Shown here in pieces: positions 15,842 to 24,747 of a stretch of DNA of 64,000 bases. A model generated the notes under the pieces. That model searched no databases and had not been told where the DNA came from. It saw only the letters and a list, made by a program, of their open reading frames with translations. Every line of letters starts with the position of its first letter. The stretch's first letter is position 1. The position numbers were made by a program, and so were the translations under genes. The DNA comes from Planococcus beigongshangi (GTDB taxonomy: Bacteria; Bacillota; Bacilli; Bacillales_A; Planococcaceae), in contig NZ_JADHDU010000004.1 of the NCBI RefSeq assembly GCF_016820495.1, forward strand, positions 248,001 to 312,000, written 5' to 3'.

Positions 15842-16747
15842 ATGAAAAAAGGGATGACTTTGATGTTGGCGGCAGGAGCTGTCGTGCTGGCAGGATGCGG
15901 CTCAGGAAGTGGAGATGAAACGGATCCGATCGTCATCGGCGGCAAGCCGTGGACGGAGCAGTATATTCTGCCGCATATTCTGGGGCAGTATATAGAAGCG
16001 AATTCGGATTACACGGTTGAATACAAAGAAGGTCTCGGCGAAGTTTCGATCTTAACGCCTGCCCTTGAGCAGGGGGATATCGATCTGTACGTCGAATATA
16101 CAGGGACGGGATTAAAAGATGTGCTTAAACAGGAATCGGAGCCTGGCCAGTCTTCGGAAGAAGTGTTGCAGCTAGTCCGCGAAGGGTATGAGGCGGAATA
16201 TGATGCAACTTGGCTGGAACCTCTGGGTTTTGAAAACGGTTATACATTGGCATTTTCAAAAGACAGCGGCTTTACTGCGGCCACTTATTCGGAGCTGGCT
16301 GAAATCTCCCAATCCCAGGACTTGAGTTTCGGAGCACCCCATCCGTTCTATGAGCGCCAGGGTGACGGCTATGATGATATGATCACGACCTATCCGTTTG
16401 AGTTCTCGGCAACTGACAGCTTTGATCCAGCGATCATGTATGAAGCGGTGAACAGCGGTGATGTAGACGTCATTCCGGCATTCACGACAGACAGCCGCAT
16501 TGGATTGTTTGATCTGCAGACGACAGAGGATGATCTGTCATTTTTCCCGAAATATGATGCGGCTCCGGTAGTCCGTCAGGAAACACTGGAGCAGTATCCG
16601 GAACTGGAGGATCTGCTGAATGAACTTGCCGGACAGATCAACGAAGAAGAGATGCTTGCGATGAATGCGCGTGTCGATGTCGACCAGGACAAGCCGGAAG
16701 ATGTGGCGAGGGATTTCCTCATGGAAAAAGGGCTGATAGAAGAATGA
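15842..16747 (+). CDS. Osmoprotectant ABC transporter binding lipoprotein
   Basis: Receptor of 301 residues. The signal peptide ends in VLAGC with Cys19 as lipid anchor. KPWTEQYILPHILGQYIE and GDIDLYVEYTGTGL are characteristic of OpuBC/OpuCC-type (OpuAC domain) binding proteins for quaternary amines. GSGSGDE is a short flexible linker behind the anchor. It lies 15 bases after the permease gene and is followed by a terminator. Which compatible solute is bound (betaine, choline, carnitine) is not decided by what I can see. Confidence 0.88.
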   Translation: MKKGMTLMLAAGAVVLAGCGSGSGDETDPIVIGGKPWTEQYILPHILGQYIEANSDYTVEYKEGLGEVSILTPALEQGDIDLYVEYTGTGLKDVLKQESEPGQSSEEVLQLVREGYEAEYDATWLEPLGFENGYTLAFSKDSGFTAATYSELAEISQSQDLSFGAPHPFYERQGDGYDDMITTYPFEFSATDSFDPAIMYEAVNSGDVDVIPAFTTDSRIGLFDLQTTEDDLSFFPKYDAAPVVRQETLEQYPELEDLLNELAGQINEEEMLAMNARVDVDQDKPEDVARDFLMEKGLIEE

Positions 16748-16752
16748 AGGAT

Positions 16753-16782
16753 GAAAACCTCCGCAGAAATGCGGGGGTTTTT
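16753..16782 (+). terminator. Terminator of the osmoprotectant operon
   Basis: AAAACCTCCGCA pairs with TGCGGGGGTTTT around GAAA, then T. Confidence 0.88.
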
Positions 16783-16819
16783 ATATGGTTTCATTGCCGG
16801 AATTCGAGTACAATTAAGT

Positions 16820-16837
16820 TGAATGAATAGTCATTCA
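16820..16837 (+). promoter_or_regulatory. FadR (YsiA-type) operator of the beta-oxidation operon
   Basis: TGAATGAATAGTCATTCA is an exact match to the Bacillus FadR consensus TGAATGAMTANTCATTCA. It lies just after a TACAAT -10 box (16809-16814), so FadR bound here would block transcription until long-chain acyl-CoA releases it. Confidence 0.85.
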
Positions 16838-16887
16838 ATTTAAATTTGTCGATAAATTAATTTTAAATAAAGATGGGGTGGATGATT

Positions 16888-18036
16888 ATGCGCGAAGTGG
16901 TAATTGTTGAAGGGGTCAGATCGGCAGTAGGACGGAGAAAAGGTGCGTTCGCGGAAACGCGTCCGGATGAACTCGCGGCGCTCGTACTGGCGGAATTGGT
17001 GGACCGGGCGGGCGTCAATAAAGCCGAGGTCGAAGATGTTATTCTCGGATGCGTCTCGCAGTCAGGCGAACAGGGAGGCAATATTGCCCGGACGGCAGCG
17101 CTGATTGCCGGATTCCCGGATTTTGTGCCGGGCGTCACGATTGACCGCCAGTGCGGTTCGAGCCAGCAGGCGATCCATTTCGGAGCTCAGGCGATTCTTG
17201 CGGGCGATATGGATATTGTCATCGCCGGCGGAGTCGAAAGCATGACGCGGGTGCCGATGTTCTCCAATATGCAGGGGGCAAAGCCGAGCCCGAAGCTGAC
17301 GGAGAAATATGAAATCATCAATCAGGGATTATCGGCAGAACGCATTGCGGAAAAATGGGGTTTCAGCCGCAGGCAATTGGACGAGTTTGCGCTGCGGAGC
17401 CACACGCGAGCACTCGCAGCCATCGAAGCCGGCCATTATGACAAGGAAATTGTATCTGTCGAAGTGACGGATGAAAGCGGAGAAAAACGGCTGGTCACTA
17501 AAGATGAAGGGCCGCGTCCTGAATCGACGCTCGAGATTCTTGGCGGACTGAAAACAGTTTTCGATGAAAACGGCGTCATCACAGCAGGCAACGCCAGCCA
17601 GATGAGTGACGGCGCATCCGCGGTGCTATTGATGTCGCGCGAAAAAGCTGACGAACTCGGTCTGAAGCCGAAAGCGCGCATCGTTGCCCGGGCGGTTGTC
17701 GGATCTGACCCGACTTTGATGCTCACAGGACCAATCGCGGCTACGACTAAAGTGCTCGAAAAAGCGGGGCTTGCGATAGGGGATATGGACCGCTACGAAG
17801 TGAACGAAGCGTTTGCGCCTGTGCCGCTTGCGTGGCTGCACGATATCGGGGCGGATCCGGAAAAACTGAACGTCAACGGCGGCGCAATCGCGCTTGGCCA
17901 TCCTCTCGGTGCGACGGGCACGAAGCTGATGGTATCGCTGCTGCATGAATTGGAACGCAGCGGTGGACGTTACGGATTGCTCGCGATCTGTGAAGGGATG
18001 GGTATGGCGAACGCAACGATCATTGAAAGACTTTAA
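16888..18036 (+). CDS. Acetyl-CoA acyltransferase (thiolase)
   Basis: Thiolase of 382 residues for the last step of beta-oxidation. The acylated cysteine is in DRQCGSSQQA (near residue 88), the catalytic His in GGAIALGHPLGATG and the second cysteine in ICEGMG near the end, where most thiolases have CxGxG. ATG 16888 follows GGGGTGG at six bases. First gene of an operon with an SDR dehydrogenase and an acyl-CoA dehydrogenase, under a FadR operator. Straight-chain or methyl-branched acyl substrates are both possible. Confidence 0.9.
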   Translation: MREVVIVEGVRSAVGRRKGAFAETRPDELAALVLAELVDRAGVNKAEVEDVILGCVSQSGEQGGNIARTAALIAGFPDFVPGVTIDRQCGSSQQAIHFGAQAILAGDMDIVIAGGVESMTRVPMFSNMQGAKPSPKLTEKYEIINQGLSAERIAEKWGFSRRQLDEFALRSHTRALAAIEAGHYDKEIVSVEVTDESGEKRLVTKDEGPRPESTLEILGGLKTVFDENGVITAGNASQMSDGASAVLLMSREKADELGLKPKARIVARAVVGSDPTLMLTGPIAATTKVLEKAGLAIGDMDRYEVNEAFAPVPLAWLHDIGADPEKLNVNGGAIALGHPLGATGTKLMVSLLHELERSGGRYGLLAICEGMGMANATIIERL

Positions 18037-18055
18037 AGAATCGGGGGTGATAAAA

Positions 18056-18826
18056 ATGGAAATGGGAAAAGTGAAAGCGATCGTCACCGGCGGAGCATCC
18101 GGTCTCGGTGAAGCGACCGTCCGCCGCCTAGTGGGGCGCGGAGGCCGAGCCGCTATCTTCGATCTCAATGGAGAAAAAGCTTCCAGACTTATCGAAGAAC
18201 TCGGTGAAGAGTCGGTATTTTATGCAGAAACCGATGTTACCGACGCAGCGCAGATCGAACGGCAGACAGCGGCAGTGGTGGAACGATTTGGCTCCGTGAA
18301 TCTCGTCGTCAACTGCGCAGGAATTGGAACGCCGGCAAAAGTCGTTTCAAAAGGGGAGCCGCAGCCGCTGGCTCTATTTGAGAGGGTCATCCGCATCAAT
18401 CTGGTCGGCAGCTTCAATGTGCTGCGCGTCGCAGCGGCAGCCATGCAGAAAAATGAACCGAATGACAACGGTGAACGGGGCGTCATCATTTCGACCGCTT
18501 CGGTTGCCGCATACGAAGGACAGATCGGGCAGGCAGCTTACAGCGCATCAAAAGGCGGCATCGTCTCCATGACGTTGCCGATTGCCCGCGAATTTGCACG
18601 GGATGGCATCCGCGTCATGGCGATTGCGCCGGGGCTCATGAAAACACCGATGTTCGACGGTTTGCCGGAAGCGGCCGTCAAATCGCTGGAATCATCCGTG
18701 CCGTTCCCGGCGCGTCTCGGCCGGCCGGATGAATACGCGCAATTGGTGGAAAGCATCATTGAAAATCCGATGCTGAACGGAGAAACGATCCGGCTGGACG
18801 GCGCTATCCGCATGCAGCCGAAATGA
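18056..18826 (+). CDS. SDR dehydrogenase, likely 3-hydroxyacyl-CoA dehydrogenase type 2
   Basis: Short-chain dehydrogenase of 256 residues. The NAD-binding TGGASGLGEA is at about residue 12, NCAG near 85, the catalytic Ser follows IISTASVAAYEGQ and YSASKGG holds the Tyr-Lys pair. The layout and the QIGQAAYSASKGG and MKTPMF motifs resemble HSD17B10-like 3-hydroxyacyl-CoA dehydrogenases, which fits the thiolase before it and the acyl-CoA dehydrogenase after it. ATG 18056 follows GGGGGTGATAAAA; the frame is open further upstream inside the thiolase gene. Confidence 0.85.
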   Translation: MEMGKVKAIVTGGASGLGEATVRRLVGRGGRAAIFDLNGEKASRLIEELGEESVFYAETDVTDAAQIERQTAAVVERFGSVNLVVNCAGIGTPAKVVSKGEPQPLALFERVIRINLVGSFNVLRVAAAAMQKNEPNDNGERGVIISTASVAAYEGQIGQAAYSASKGGIVSMTLPIAREFARDGIRVMAIAPGLMKTPMFDGLPEAAVKSLESSVPFPARLGRPDEYAQLVESIIENPMLNGETIRLDGAIRMQPK

Positions 18827-18838
18827 GGGGGCATACAA

Positions 18839-19987
18839 ATGGGGAAATATCGTTTTGAAGAAGATGAACACGTCATGTTCCGGAAGTCACTTCGGAAATT
18901 CCTTGAAAAAGAAGCGGTGCCGCAATATGAAGAGTGGGAAAAGGAAAGGCTGATCCCGAAATCATTCTGGAAGAAGCTCGGAGAAATGGGGTTCCTGTGC
19001 CCGCAGGTGGAAGAACGCTACGGTGGCCTGGGCCTTGATTTCCGTTATGCCGTCATCATCGGTGAAGAAATGGAACGGGTCGGTGCCAGCCTGACGGGTG
19101 TCGGGCTGCATAACGACATCACCGTGCCGTACATCGAATCGTACGGCAATGATGAGCAGAAACAGCGCTGGCTGCCCGGTTGCATTTCAGGTGATTTCAT
19201 CACCGCAATCGCGATGACGGAACCGGGAGCGGGATCGGATCTCGCGAATATTTCAACGACAGCCGTCCGTGACGGCGACAATTACATCGTCAACGGCCAA
19301 AAGACGTTCATCACGAATGGCATCAACTCGACGCATGTGGTCGTCGCTGTTAAAACAGATGCAAAAGCTGAATCGAAGCATCGGGGCATTTCACTGTTGA
19401 TGATCGAAGAAGGAATGTCGGGCTTCACGAAGGGGCGCAAGCTTGATAAAGTCGGACTTCACGCGCAGGATACGTCCGAATTGTATTTCGAGGATTGCGT
19501 CGTGCCGGCTGCGAACCTGATCGGCGAAGAAAACAAAGGATTCACGTACCTGATGGAGAAATTGCAGCAGGAGCGGCTGGTGGTGGCGATCGCGGCACAA
19601 ACGGCGTCAGAAGATATGCTGGAAATGACGATCGATTATGTGAAGTCCAGACAGGCATTCGGCAAGCCGATCAGCGCTTTCCAGAATACGCAGTTTAAAA
19701 TTGTGGAAATGGCGACTGAGGTGGAATTGGGGCATTCATTTCTTGAATCGTTGATCGAAGAGCACATGGCCGGCAAAGATATCGTATCAAAAGTTTCGAT
19801 GGCGAAATACTGGCTGACGGACACCGCTAAGAAAATTTCAGGTGAATGCATGCAGCTCCACGGCGGTTACGGCTATATGGAAGAATATAAAATTGCCCGG
19901 CGCTACCGGGATATTCCGGTGGCGGCCATCTATGCCGGATCCAATGAAATCATGAAAACGATCATTGCGAAGCGGATGGGGTTGTGA
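18839..19987 (+). CDS. Acyl-CoA dehydrogenase, long-chain/isovaleryl-like
   Basis: Flavoenzyme of 382 residues for the first oxidation step. AMTEPGAGSDLANIST is the FAD/substrate motif, QLHGGYGYMEEY the C-terminal signature. The usual Tyr-Glu-Gly catalytic site near the end is YAGSNEIMK here, with Ala in place of Glu. Long-chain and isovaleryl-CoA dehydrogenases use a Glu from another helix; QQERLVVA near residue 245 offers that residue, so the enzyme is probably active and of that subclass. GAGGGGGCATACAA precedes the ATG. Last gene of the FadR operon; no clear terminator follows before the trp leader. Confidence 0.88.
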   Translation: MGKYRFEEDEHVMFRKSLRKFLEKEAVPQYEEWEKERLIPKSFWKKLGEMGFLCPQVEERYGGLGLDFRYAVIIGEEMERVGASLTGVGLHNDITVPYIESYGNDEQKQRWLPGCISGDFITAIAMTEPGAGSDLANISTTAVRDGDNYIVNGQKTFITNGINSTHVVVAVKTDAKAESKHRGISLLMIEEGMSGFTKGRKLDKVGLHAQDTSELYFEDCVVPAANLIGEENKGFTYLMEKLQQERLVVAIAAQTASEDMLEMTIDYVKSRQAFGKPISAFQNTQFKIVEMATEVELGHSFLESLIEEHMAGKDIVSKVSMAKYWLTDTAKKISGECMQLHGGYGYMEEYKIARRYRDIPVAAIYAGSNEIMKTIIAKRMGL

Positions 19988-19997
19988 AGCAGACCGC

Positions 19998-20026
19998 TTG
20001 ACAGAATAAACAAACTAATTTAATGT
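19998..20026 (+). promoter_or_regulatory. Promoter of the trp T-box operon
   Basis: TTGACA (19998-20003) and TAATGT (20021-20026) are 17 bases apart; transcription would start near 20033 at the base of the T-box leader. Confidence 0.75.
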
Positions 20027-20032
20027 GGAACT

Positions 20033-20362
20033 CAACTTGTTGGAAGAGCGGCAAGTCTATTTGAGAGAAGAGCCCAGAGAAGATGAGAATAGAAGAGTGT
20101 AAAATCGAGGATTGAGACGAGTAGGCAATGAAATCCATTTAGAGAGTCAGCGGCTGGTGGGAGCTGATTGGATTCATTGCGCGAATGGACTTAGGAGAGC
20201 TGGCCTGAAAATGGACATGAGTAAGGCAGACGCATGCCCTGCGTTAAAGGGAAAGGCGAAGAGCCTGTTTGAGTGAGTGCAGAAATGCATTAATGCGTGG
20301 TGGTACCGCGGTTTTTTAACCCGTCCCCGCAACCGGAAATCTATCCGGTTGCGGGGTTTTTT
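20033..20362 (+). ncRNA. T-box riboswitch, tryptophan specific
   Basis: The 330-base leader carries the AGTA box of stem I (in GACGAGTAGGCAATG), the specifier region GCGAATGGACTTA with codon UGG at 20186-20188, and the T-box TGGTGGTACCGCGG at about 20298-20311. A terminator follows. Uncharged tRNA-Trp should bind the UGG specifier and the T-box bulge and stabilise the antiterminator, turning on the trp genes when charged tRNA-Trp is scarce. The codon choice agrees with the operon content. Confidence 0.93.
20325..20362 (+). terminator. T-box regulated terminator
   Basis: CCCCGCAACCGG pairs with CCGGTTGCGGGG, followed by six T. Its 5' side competes with the T-box antiterminator. Confidence 0.9.
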
Positions 20363-20391
20363 GTATTCAAAAGAGCTGAGGAGAGATGAAG

Positions 20392-21384
20392 ATGAGACGA
20401 GCGGAGAATTTAAGTGAACACAGCATGTACAGTAAATCAGTGGCGCTGCTGGAAGGCAAAATGGCAGACGCTGACATAAAACTATTCCTGGGACAGCTGC
20501 ATGACAAAGGCGAAACGGCGGATGAACTGGTGGGCCTGGTCAGGGCGATGCGGTCAAAATCAGTGGCGTTGCCTGAAACGGAAGGGCCGCTGATCGATGT
20601 GTGTGGAACAGGGGGCGACCGCTCGTTCAGTTTCAATATCAGCACATTGACTGCTTTTGTGCTGGCAGGATGCGGCATGAAAGTGGCGAAGCATGGCAAT
20701 CGGAGTGTTTCGAGTAAAACAGGGAGTTCAGATGTTCTGGAAGAATTAGGGATATCGACGACGCTTGATCCGGCGCTTATCCCGGATTTAATTGAGAAGA
20801 CCGGGATTGCGTTTTTATTCGCGCCGACGATCCATCCGGCTCTCGGGAAGCTGCGGGACGTGCGGAAAAGCATGGCAACACCGACGATTTTCAATCTGGT
20901 GGGGCCGCTCGCAAATCCGCTGCCGATCGAAATGCAGATGACCGGGGTTTACCGCCGGGACATGATGGAGCCGATGGCGGACGCGTTGATGCGCCTTGGC
21001 AGAAAGCGAGGCTTAATGGTTCACGGAGGGGGAGGCATGGATGAACTTTCATTGGCGGGCGTCAACGACTTGTTGTTTTTTGACGAAAACGGCAAAAAAG
21101 CGATTCAATTCCATCCGGAAGAAGCGGGTCTGGAGCTTGCGTCTATCGAAGCGATCAGAGGCGGAGACGCCAAGCGCAATGCGGAAATTTTCCGGGAAGT
21201 GCTTGAAGGCAGAGAAGGGGCGCATTTGAACACAGTTGTGCTGAATGCGGGCGTTGCATTGTTCGCCGCCGGCAAAGCGGGTGCAATCGCAGAAGGAGTT
21301 CACCTGGCGAGAAAATCGATCTTGTCCGGTGAAACGGGCCGGGTATTTGAAGCATACCGCCAGGCGCTGGGGGTGCTCGTATGA
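20392..21384 (+). CDS. trpD: Anthranilate phosphoribosyltransferase
   Basis: Enzyme of about 330 residues that joins anthranilate and PRPP. The PRPP loop DVCGTGGDRSFSFNIST and AKHGNRSVSSKTGSSDVLE are diagnostic, as is GPLANPLP. Cytoplasmic, second committed step of tryptophan synthesis. ATG 20392 lies eight bases after GAGGAG; ATG 20386 is closer to it. It is the first gene behind the T-box; trpE and trpG, which normally come before it in Bacilli, are absent. The end overlaps trpC by four bases. Confidence 0.95.
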   Translation: MRRAENLSEHSMYSKSVALLEGKMADADIKLFLGQLHDKGETADELVGLVRAMRSKSVALPETEGPLIDVCGTGGDRSFSFNISTLTAFVLAGCGMKVAKHGNRSVSSKTGSSDVLEELGISTTLDPALIPDLIEKTGIAFLFAPTIHPALGKLRDVRKSMATPTIFNLVGPLANPLPIEMQMTGVYRRDMMEPMADALMRLGRKRGLMVHGGGGMDELSLAGVNDLLFFDENGKKAIQFHPEEAGLELASIEAIRGGDAKRNAEIFREVLEGREGAHLNTVVLNAGVALFAAGKAGAIAEGVHLARKSILSGETGRVFEAYRQALGVLV

Positions 21385-22157
21385 ATTTGCTGGAGAGAAT
21401 CATTGCAGCAAAACGCGAAGAAATAAAATCCTATGGCACAGTTGAAACGGGAGTGGCTGGGGGGATTCCCCCGAAACCCGGATTAGCGGATCGTTTAAGG
21501 GAAAGCAAAGGAGTCATCGCGGAGATCAAAAAGGCTTCACCTTCAAAAGGGGATATCCGTCTGGAGGTGGATGTTGTAAAGCAGGCAAGAATTTACGAAG
21601 AAGCCGGGGCTGCCGCGATTTCCGTATTGACGGATAACACCTTTTTCAAAGGGTCGATTAAGGATCTCCGGAAAGTGGCGGAGCTTGTCGGCATACCAGT
21701 GCTTTGCAAGGATTTCATCGTCGATGAAATCCAGATCGACCGGGCAAAAGAGGCAGGAGCTTCGGTTATTCTGCTTATTGTTGCAGCCCTCGGACAGGAT
21801 GAACTAAAAAGGCTGTATTCTTATGCGCAGTCGGAAGAACTCGAAGTGCTTGTTGAAGTGCACAATGTTGAGGAACTGGAAATCGCCTTAGGGTTAGGGG
21901 CGGAATTGATCGGGGTCAATAACCGGGACTTGAAAACCTTTGAAGTGGCACTGGAACGGACGGCTGAAATTGCTGGTTATTTTCCACCCGATAGCAACTC
22001 GCTGCTGATCAGCGAGAGTGGGATTTCTTTAGAGAGCGATGCCCATTACGCCTTTTCGCAAGGGGCTGCCGGAATTTTAGTCGGCGAAGCCCTGATGCGG
22101 GCGAAAGATGCAGGAAGATGGATCAAGGATGTCACGTCACAGGAGCTGGCGAAATGA
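21381..22157 (+). CDS. trpC: Indole-3-glycerol phosphate synthase
   Basis: TIM-barrel enzyme of 258 residues that closes the indole ring. Motifs: [14 protein letters not shown] (catalytic Lys), [24 protein letters not shown] (catalytic Lys), [20 protein letters not shown] and SESGIS, all in the expected order. Overlaps trpD upstream and trpF downstream by four bases each (ATGA), so translation is coupled along the operon. Confidence 0.95.
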   Translation: MNLLERIIAAKREEIKSYGTVETGVAGGIPPKPGLADRLRESKGVIAEIKKASPSKGDIRLEVDVVKQARIYEEAGAAAISVLTDNTFFKGSIKDLRKVAELVGIPVLCKDFIVDEIQIDRAKEAGASVILLIVAALGQDELKRLYSYAQSEELEVLVEVHNVEELEIALGLGAELIGVNNRDLKTFEVALERTAEIAGYFPPDSNSLLISESGISLESDAHYAFSQGAAGILVGEALMRAKDAGRWIKDVTSQELAK

Positions 22158-23959
22158 CACGAGTGAAAATTTGCGGATTACAGGAAGTGGAGCATGTAAC
22201 AGCGTTGGACGGAGCTGACGCAGCGGGATTCGTTTTTGCGCCGAGCCGCAGAAGGATTTCAATTGAAAAAGCAGCGCGGCTCGCAGCTGAGCTCCCAGAA
22301 GGCATCGAAAAAATCGGTGTGTTCGTCAATTCCGGGCTGGAGGAAATCCTGGAAGCTGTTGAAAAAGTGCCGCTGACGATGGTGCAATTGCATGGCGATG
22401 AGTCCGACGAATTGATTCGCGGAATCCCAGTTAAAACAATTCAGGCGTTTTCGATCCGTAAACTGGAAGATGTGGAAAAACTGAATCGCTCGATTGCGGA
22501 TTTTGTCCTGGTCGATGCACCCGGAACCCGATTCCGGGGAGGCAGCGGCAAAACATTCGACTGGAGTTTATTGGCTGAAGCAGCGGTTGATCCTGGCAGA
22601 CTCATTGTTGCAGGAGGGCTGGATGCAGGGAATGTCAGGTCTGCGATCGATGCACTGGGTCCATACATGGTCGATGTCTCAAGTGGAGTAGAAACTGACG
22701 GGAAAAAAGATTCGCATAAGATACAGGAATTCATTTCACTGGTAAAGGATGATTCGATGCAGAACATGAAAGAGACAAAAGTAGAGGCAGGCTTCTTCGG
22801 GCGTTTCGGTGGCCAGTTTGTGCCGGAGACGCTGATGAAAGCGGTGAAGGAACTGGAAGCGGCTTACGCAGAAGCGAAAGAAGATCCGGAATTCCAGAAA
22901 ACCTATCATGATTACTTGAAGGAATATGTCGGGCGCGAGCAGCCGCTCACTTTTGCGGCAAGGCTGACGGAAGCGTGGGGCGGACCGAAAGTTTACCTGA
23001 AACGAGAAGACCTGAATCATACGGGAGCCCATAAGATCAATAATGCAATCGGTCAGGCCCTGCTCGCGATCCGGATGGGCAAACGGAAAATCGTCGCGGA
23101 AACCGGAGCCGGGCAGCACGGTGTTGCGACGGCTACAATCTGCGCGCTCCTGGATTTGGACTGCGTCATTTTCATGGGGGAGGAAGATATCCGGCGGCAG
23201 CAATTGAATGTGTTCCGCATGAAATTGCTCGGAGCGAAAGTGGAAAGCGTCACGAAAGGCAGCGCCACGTTGAAAGACGCAGTAAACGAAGCGCTGCGCT
23301 ACTGGGTCGCGAATGTCGAAGACACGCATTACCTGATCGGTTCGGCGCTTGGGCCGCATCCTTTCCCGACGATGGTCCGCGATTTTCAAAGCGTCATCGG
23401 CAAGGAGACGCGGACACAGATTCTGGAAAAGGAAGGGCGTCTGCCTGATGTAATTCTTGCCTGTGTCGGCGGCGGATCGAATGCGATCGGCATGTTCCAT
23501 CCCTTTATAACGGACGAATCGGTGCGGCTCATTGGAGTGGAGGCGGCCGGTGAAGGCGTCGATACAGACAGGCATGCGGCGACGCTGACGAAAGGGTCGG
23601 AAGGGGTGCTTCACGGCTCCTATATGAAACTGCTGCAGGATGAAAACGGCCAGGTCCAGGAAGCGCATTCGATTTCCGCGGGGCTTGATTATCCGGGCGT
23701 CGGTCCTGAGCATGTGCATCTTGAAGACATCGGGAGGATCGAATATAAAGCGGTGACGGATGAAGAAGCGCTGGCGTCCGTCATAGGAATGTCGCGGCTC
23801 GAAGGCATCATTCCCGCACTCGAATCGGCACATGCCATAGCGGAAGCGGAAAAAACGGCTGCCGGCATGGGCCGGGATGAAATCCTGGTTATTTGCGTAT
23901 CCGGCCGCGGCGATAAGGACATGGCCATATATGCCGATAGATTGGAGGGATTGGCATGA
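22154..23959 (+). CDS. trpF-trpB: Fused phosphoribosylanthranilate isomerase - tryptophan synthase beta chain
   Basis: One uninterrupted frame of 601 codons. Residues 1-200 are a complete TrpF barrel: [54 protein letters not shown] and VDVSSGVET. From about residue 205 a complete TrpB follows: [11 protein letters not shown], the PLP lysine in [29 protein letters not shown] and the end [11 protein letters not shown]. No stop codon separates them. At the junction AAAGGA (22744-22749) lies seven bases before an in-frame ATG (22757), so TrpB may also be made alone. ATG 22154 overlaps trpC; trpA overlaps the end by four bases. Confidence 0.88.
   Translation: MTRVKICGLQEVEHVTALDGADAAGFVFAPSRRRISIEKAARLAAELPEGIEKIGVFVNSGLEEILEAVEKVPLTMVQLHGDESDELIRGIPVKTIQAFSIRKLEDVEKLNRSIADFVLVDAPGTRFRGGSGKTFDWSLLAEAAVDPGRLIVAGGLDAGNVRSAIDALGPYMVDVSSGVETDGKKDSHKIQEFISLVKDDSMQNMKETKVEAGFFGRFGGQFVPETLMKAVKELEAAYAEAKEDPEFQKTYHDYLKEYVGREQPLTFAARLTEAWGGPKVYLKREDLNHTGAHKINNAIGQALLAIRMGKRKIVAETGAGQHGVATATICALLDLDCVIFMGEEDIRRQQLNVFRMKLLGAKVESVTKGSATLKDAVNEALRYWVANVEDTHYLIGSALGPHPFPTMVRDFQSVIGKETRTQILEKEGRLPDVILACVGGGSNAIGMFHPFITDESVRLIGVEAAGEGVDTDRHAATLTKGSEGVLHGSYMKLLQDENGQVQEAHSISAGLDYPGVGPEHVHLEDIGRIEYKAVTDEEALASVIGMSRLEGIIPALESAHAIAEAEKTAAGMGRDEILVICVSGRGDKDMAIYADRLEGLA
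22744..22759 (+). promoter_or_regulatory. Internal ribosome binding site and start for trpB
   Basis: AAAGGATGATTCGATG holds a ribosome binding site with ideal spacing to ATG 22757, which opens TrpB in frame with TrpF. It looks like the original trpB start kept after loss of the trpF stop codon. Confidence 0.65.
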
Positions 23960-24726
23960 AGCGTTTAGCGGCAATGAAAGACAAAGGCAGCAAAGCGTTC
24001 GTTGCCTATATTATGGCAGGTGACGGTGGGCTGGATAAACTGCGGAGCCAGGTGGAGACGCTGCAGCGCTCGGGCGTGACAGCCATTGAAATCGGCATCC
24101 CGTTTTCCGATCCGGTTGCGGACGGGCCTGTGATTGAAGAAGCGGGCAACCGCGCGCTGAAAAATGGCGTGACGCTCGACAAAGTTTTATTGGAAATGAA
24201 GAGCTGGGATTTTGAAGTGAAGATTCCGCTCGTCATCATGACTTATTTGAATCCGGTGATCTGTTACGGTGCCGAGCGTTTTGCGGAATCCTGCAAAGAG
24301 GCAGGCGTCTCTGCCGTCATCATTCCGGATTTGCCGTTTGAACATCAACGGTTAGTGTCGCCTTATTTGAAAGCGGCTGGAATTATGTTGATTCAGCTGG
24401 TGACGCTCACCACAACCGAAAACCGCCTCCGTGATATTTTGCAGGAGGCGGAAGGTTTTGTCTACGCTGTTACGGTGACGGGAATTACCGGTGTGCGCGA
24501 TGAATTCACAGAAGAAGTGAAGGCATTCATGAAAACGGTGCGCGCCAAAAGCCCGGTGCCGGTCTATGCGGGATTCGGGATTTCGAAACTGGAACATGTT
24601 GATTTGCTGCGGGACGATGTGGATGGGCTCATCGTCGGATCGGCAATTGTGAAAGCTTTTCACGAAGGTGAATTCAGCGGTATTCAGCCCCTCATCCATG
24701 CGGTGACCCAGACATACCCGGTATAA
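23956..24726 (+). CDS. trpA: Tryptophan synthase alpha chain
   Basis: TIM-barrel subunit of 256 residues that cleaves indole-3-glycerol phosphate and passes indole to TrpB. The catalytic Glu is in [11 protein letters not shown], the catalytic Asp in [11 protein letters not shown], and [10 protein letters not shown] and [12 protein letters not shown] are the later loops. It overlaps trpB by four bases and ends the biosynthetic part of the operon. No terminator separates it from the repair gene 21 bases downstream. Confidence 0.94.
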   Translation: MKRLAAMKDKGSKAFVAYIMAGDGGLDKLRSQVETLQRSGVTAIEIGIPFSDPVADGPVIEEAGNRALKNGVTLDKVLLEMKSWDFEVKIPLVIMTYLNPVICYGAERFAESCKEAGVSAVIIPDLPFEHQRLVSPYLKAAGIMLIQLVTLTTTENRLRDILQEAEGFVYAVTVTGITGVRDEFTEEVKAFMKTVRAKSPVPVYAGFGISKLEHVDLLRDDVDGLIVGSAIVKAFHEGEFSGIQPLIHAVTQTYPV

Positions 24727-24747
24727 TGGGAGCTGGAGGGATGTCAG

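Noticed and set aside
17945-18055. Extension of the SDR gene into the thiolase gene
   Set aside because: The extra 37 codons are a shadow of the thiolase end; GGGGGTGA lies before ATG 18056.
22118-22153. Earlier start for trpF-trpB
   Set aside because: TrpF proteins begin with MxxVKICG; AGGAG lies before ATG 22154, and the overlap with trpC then becomes the usual ATGA.
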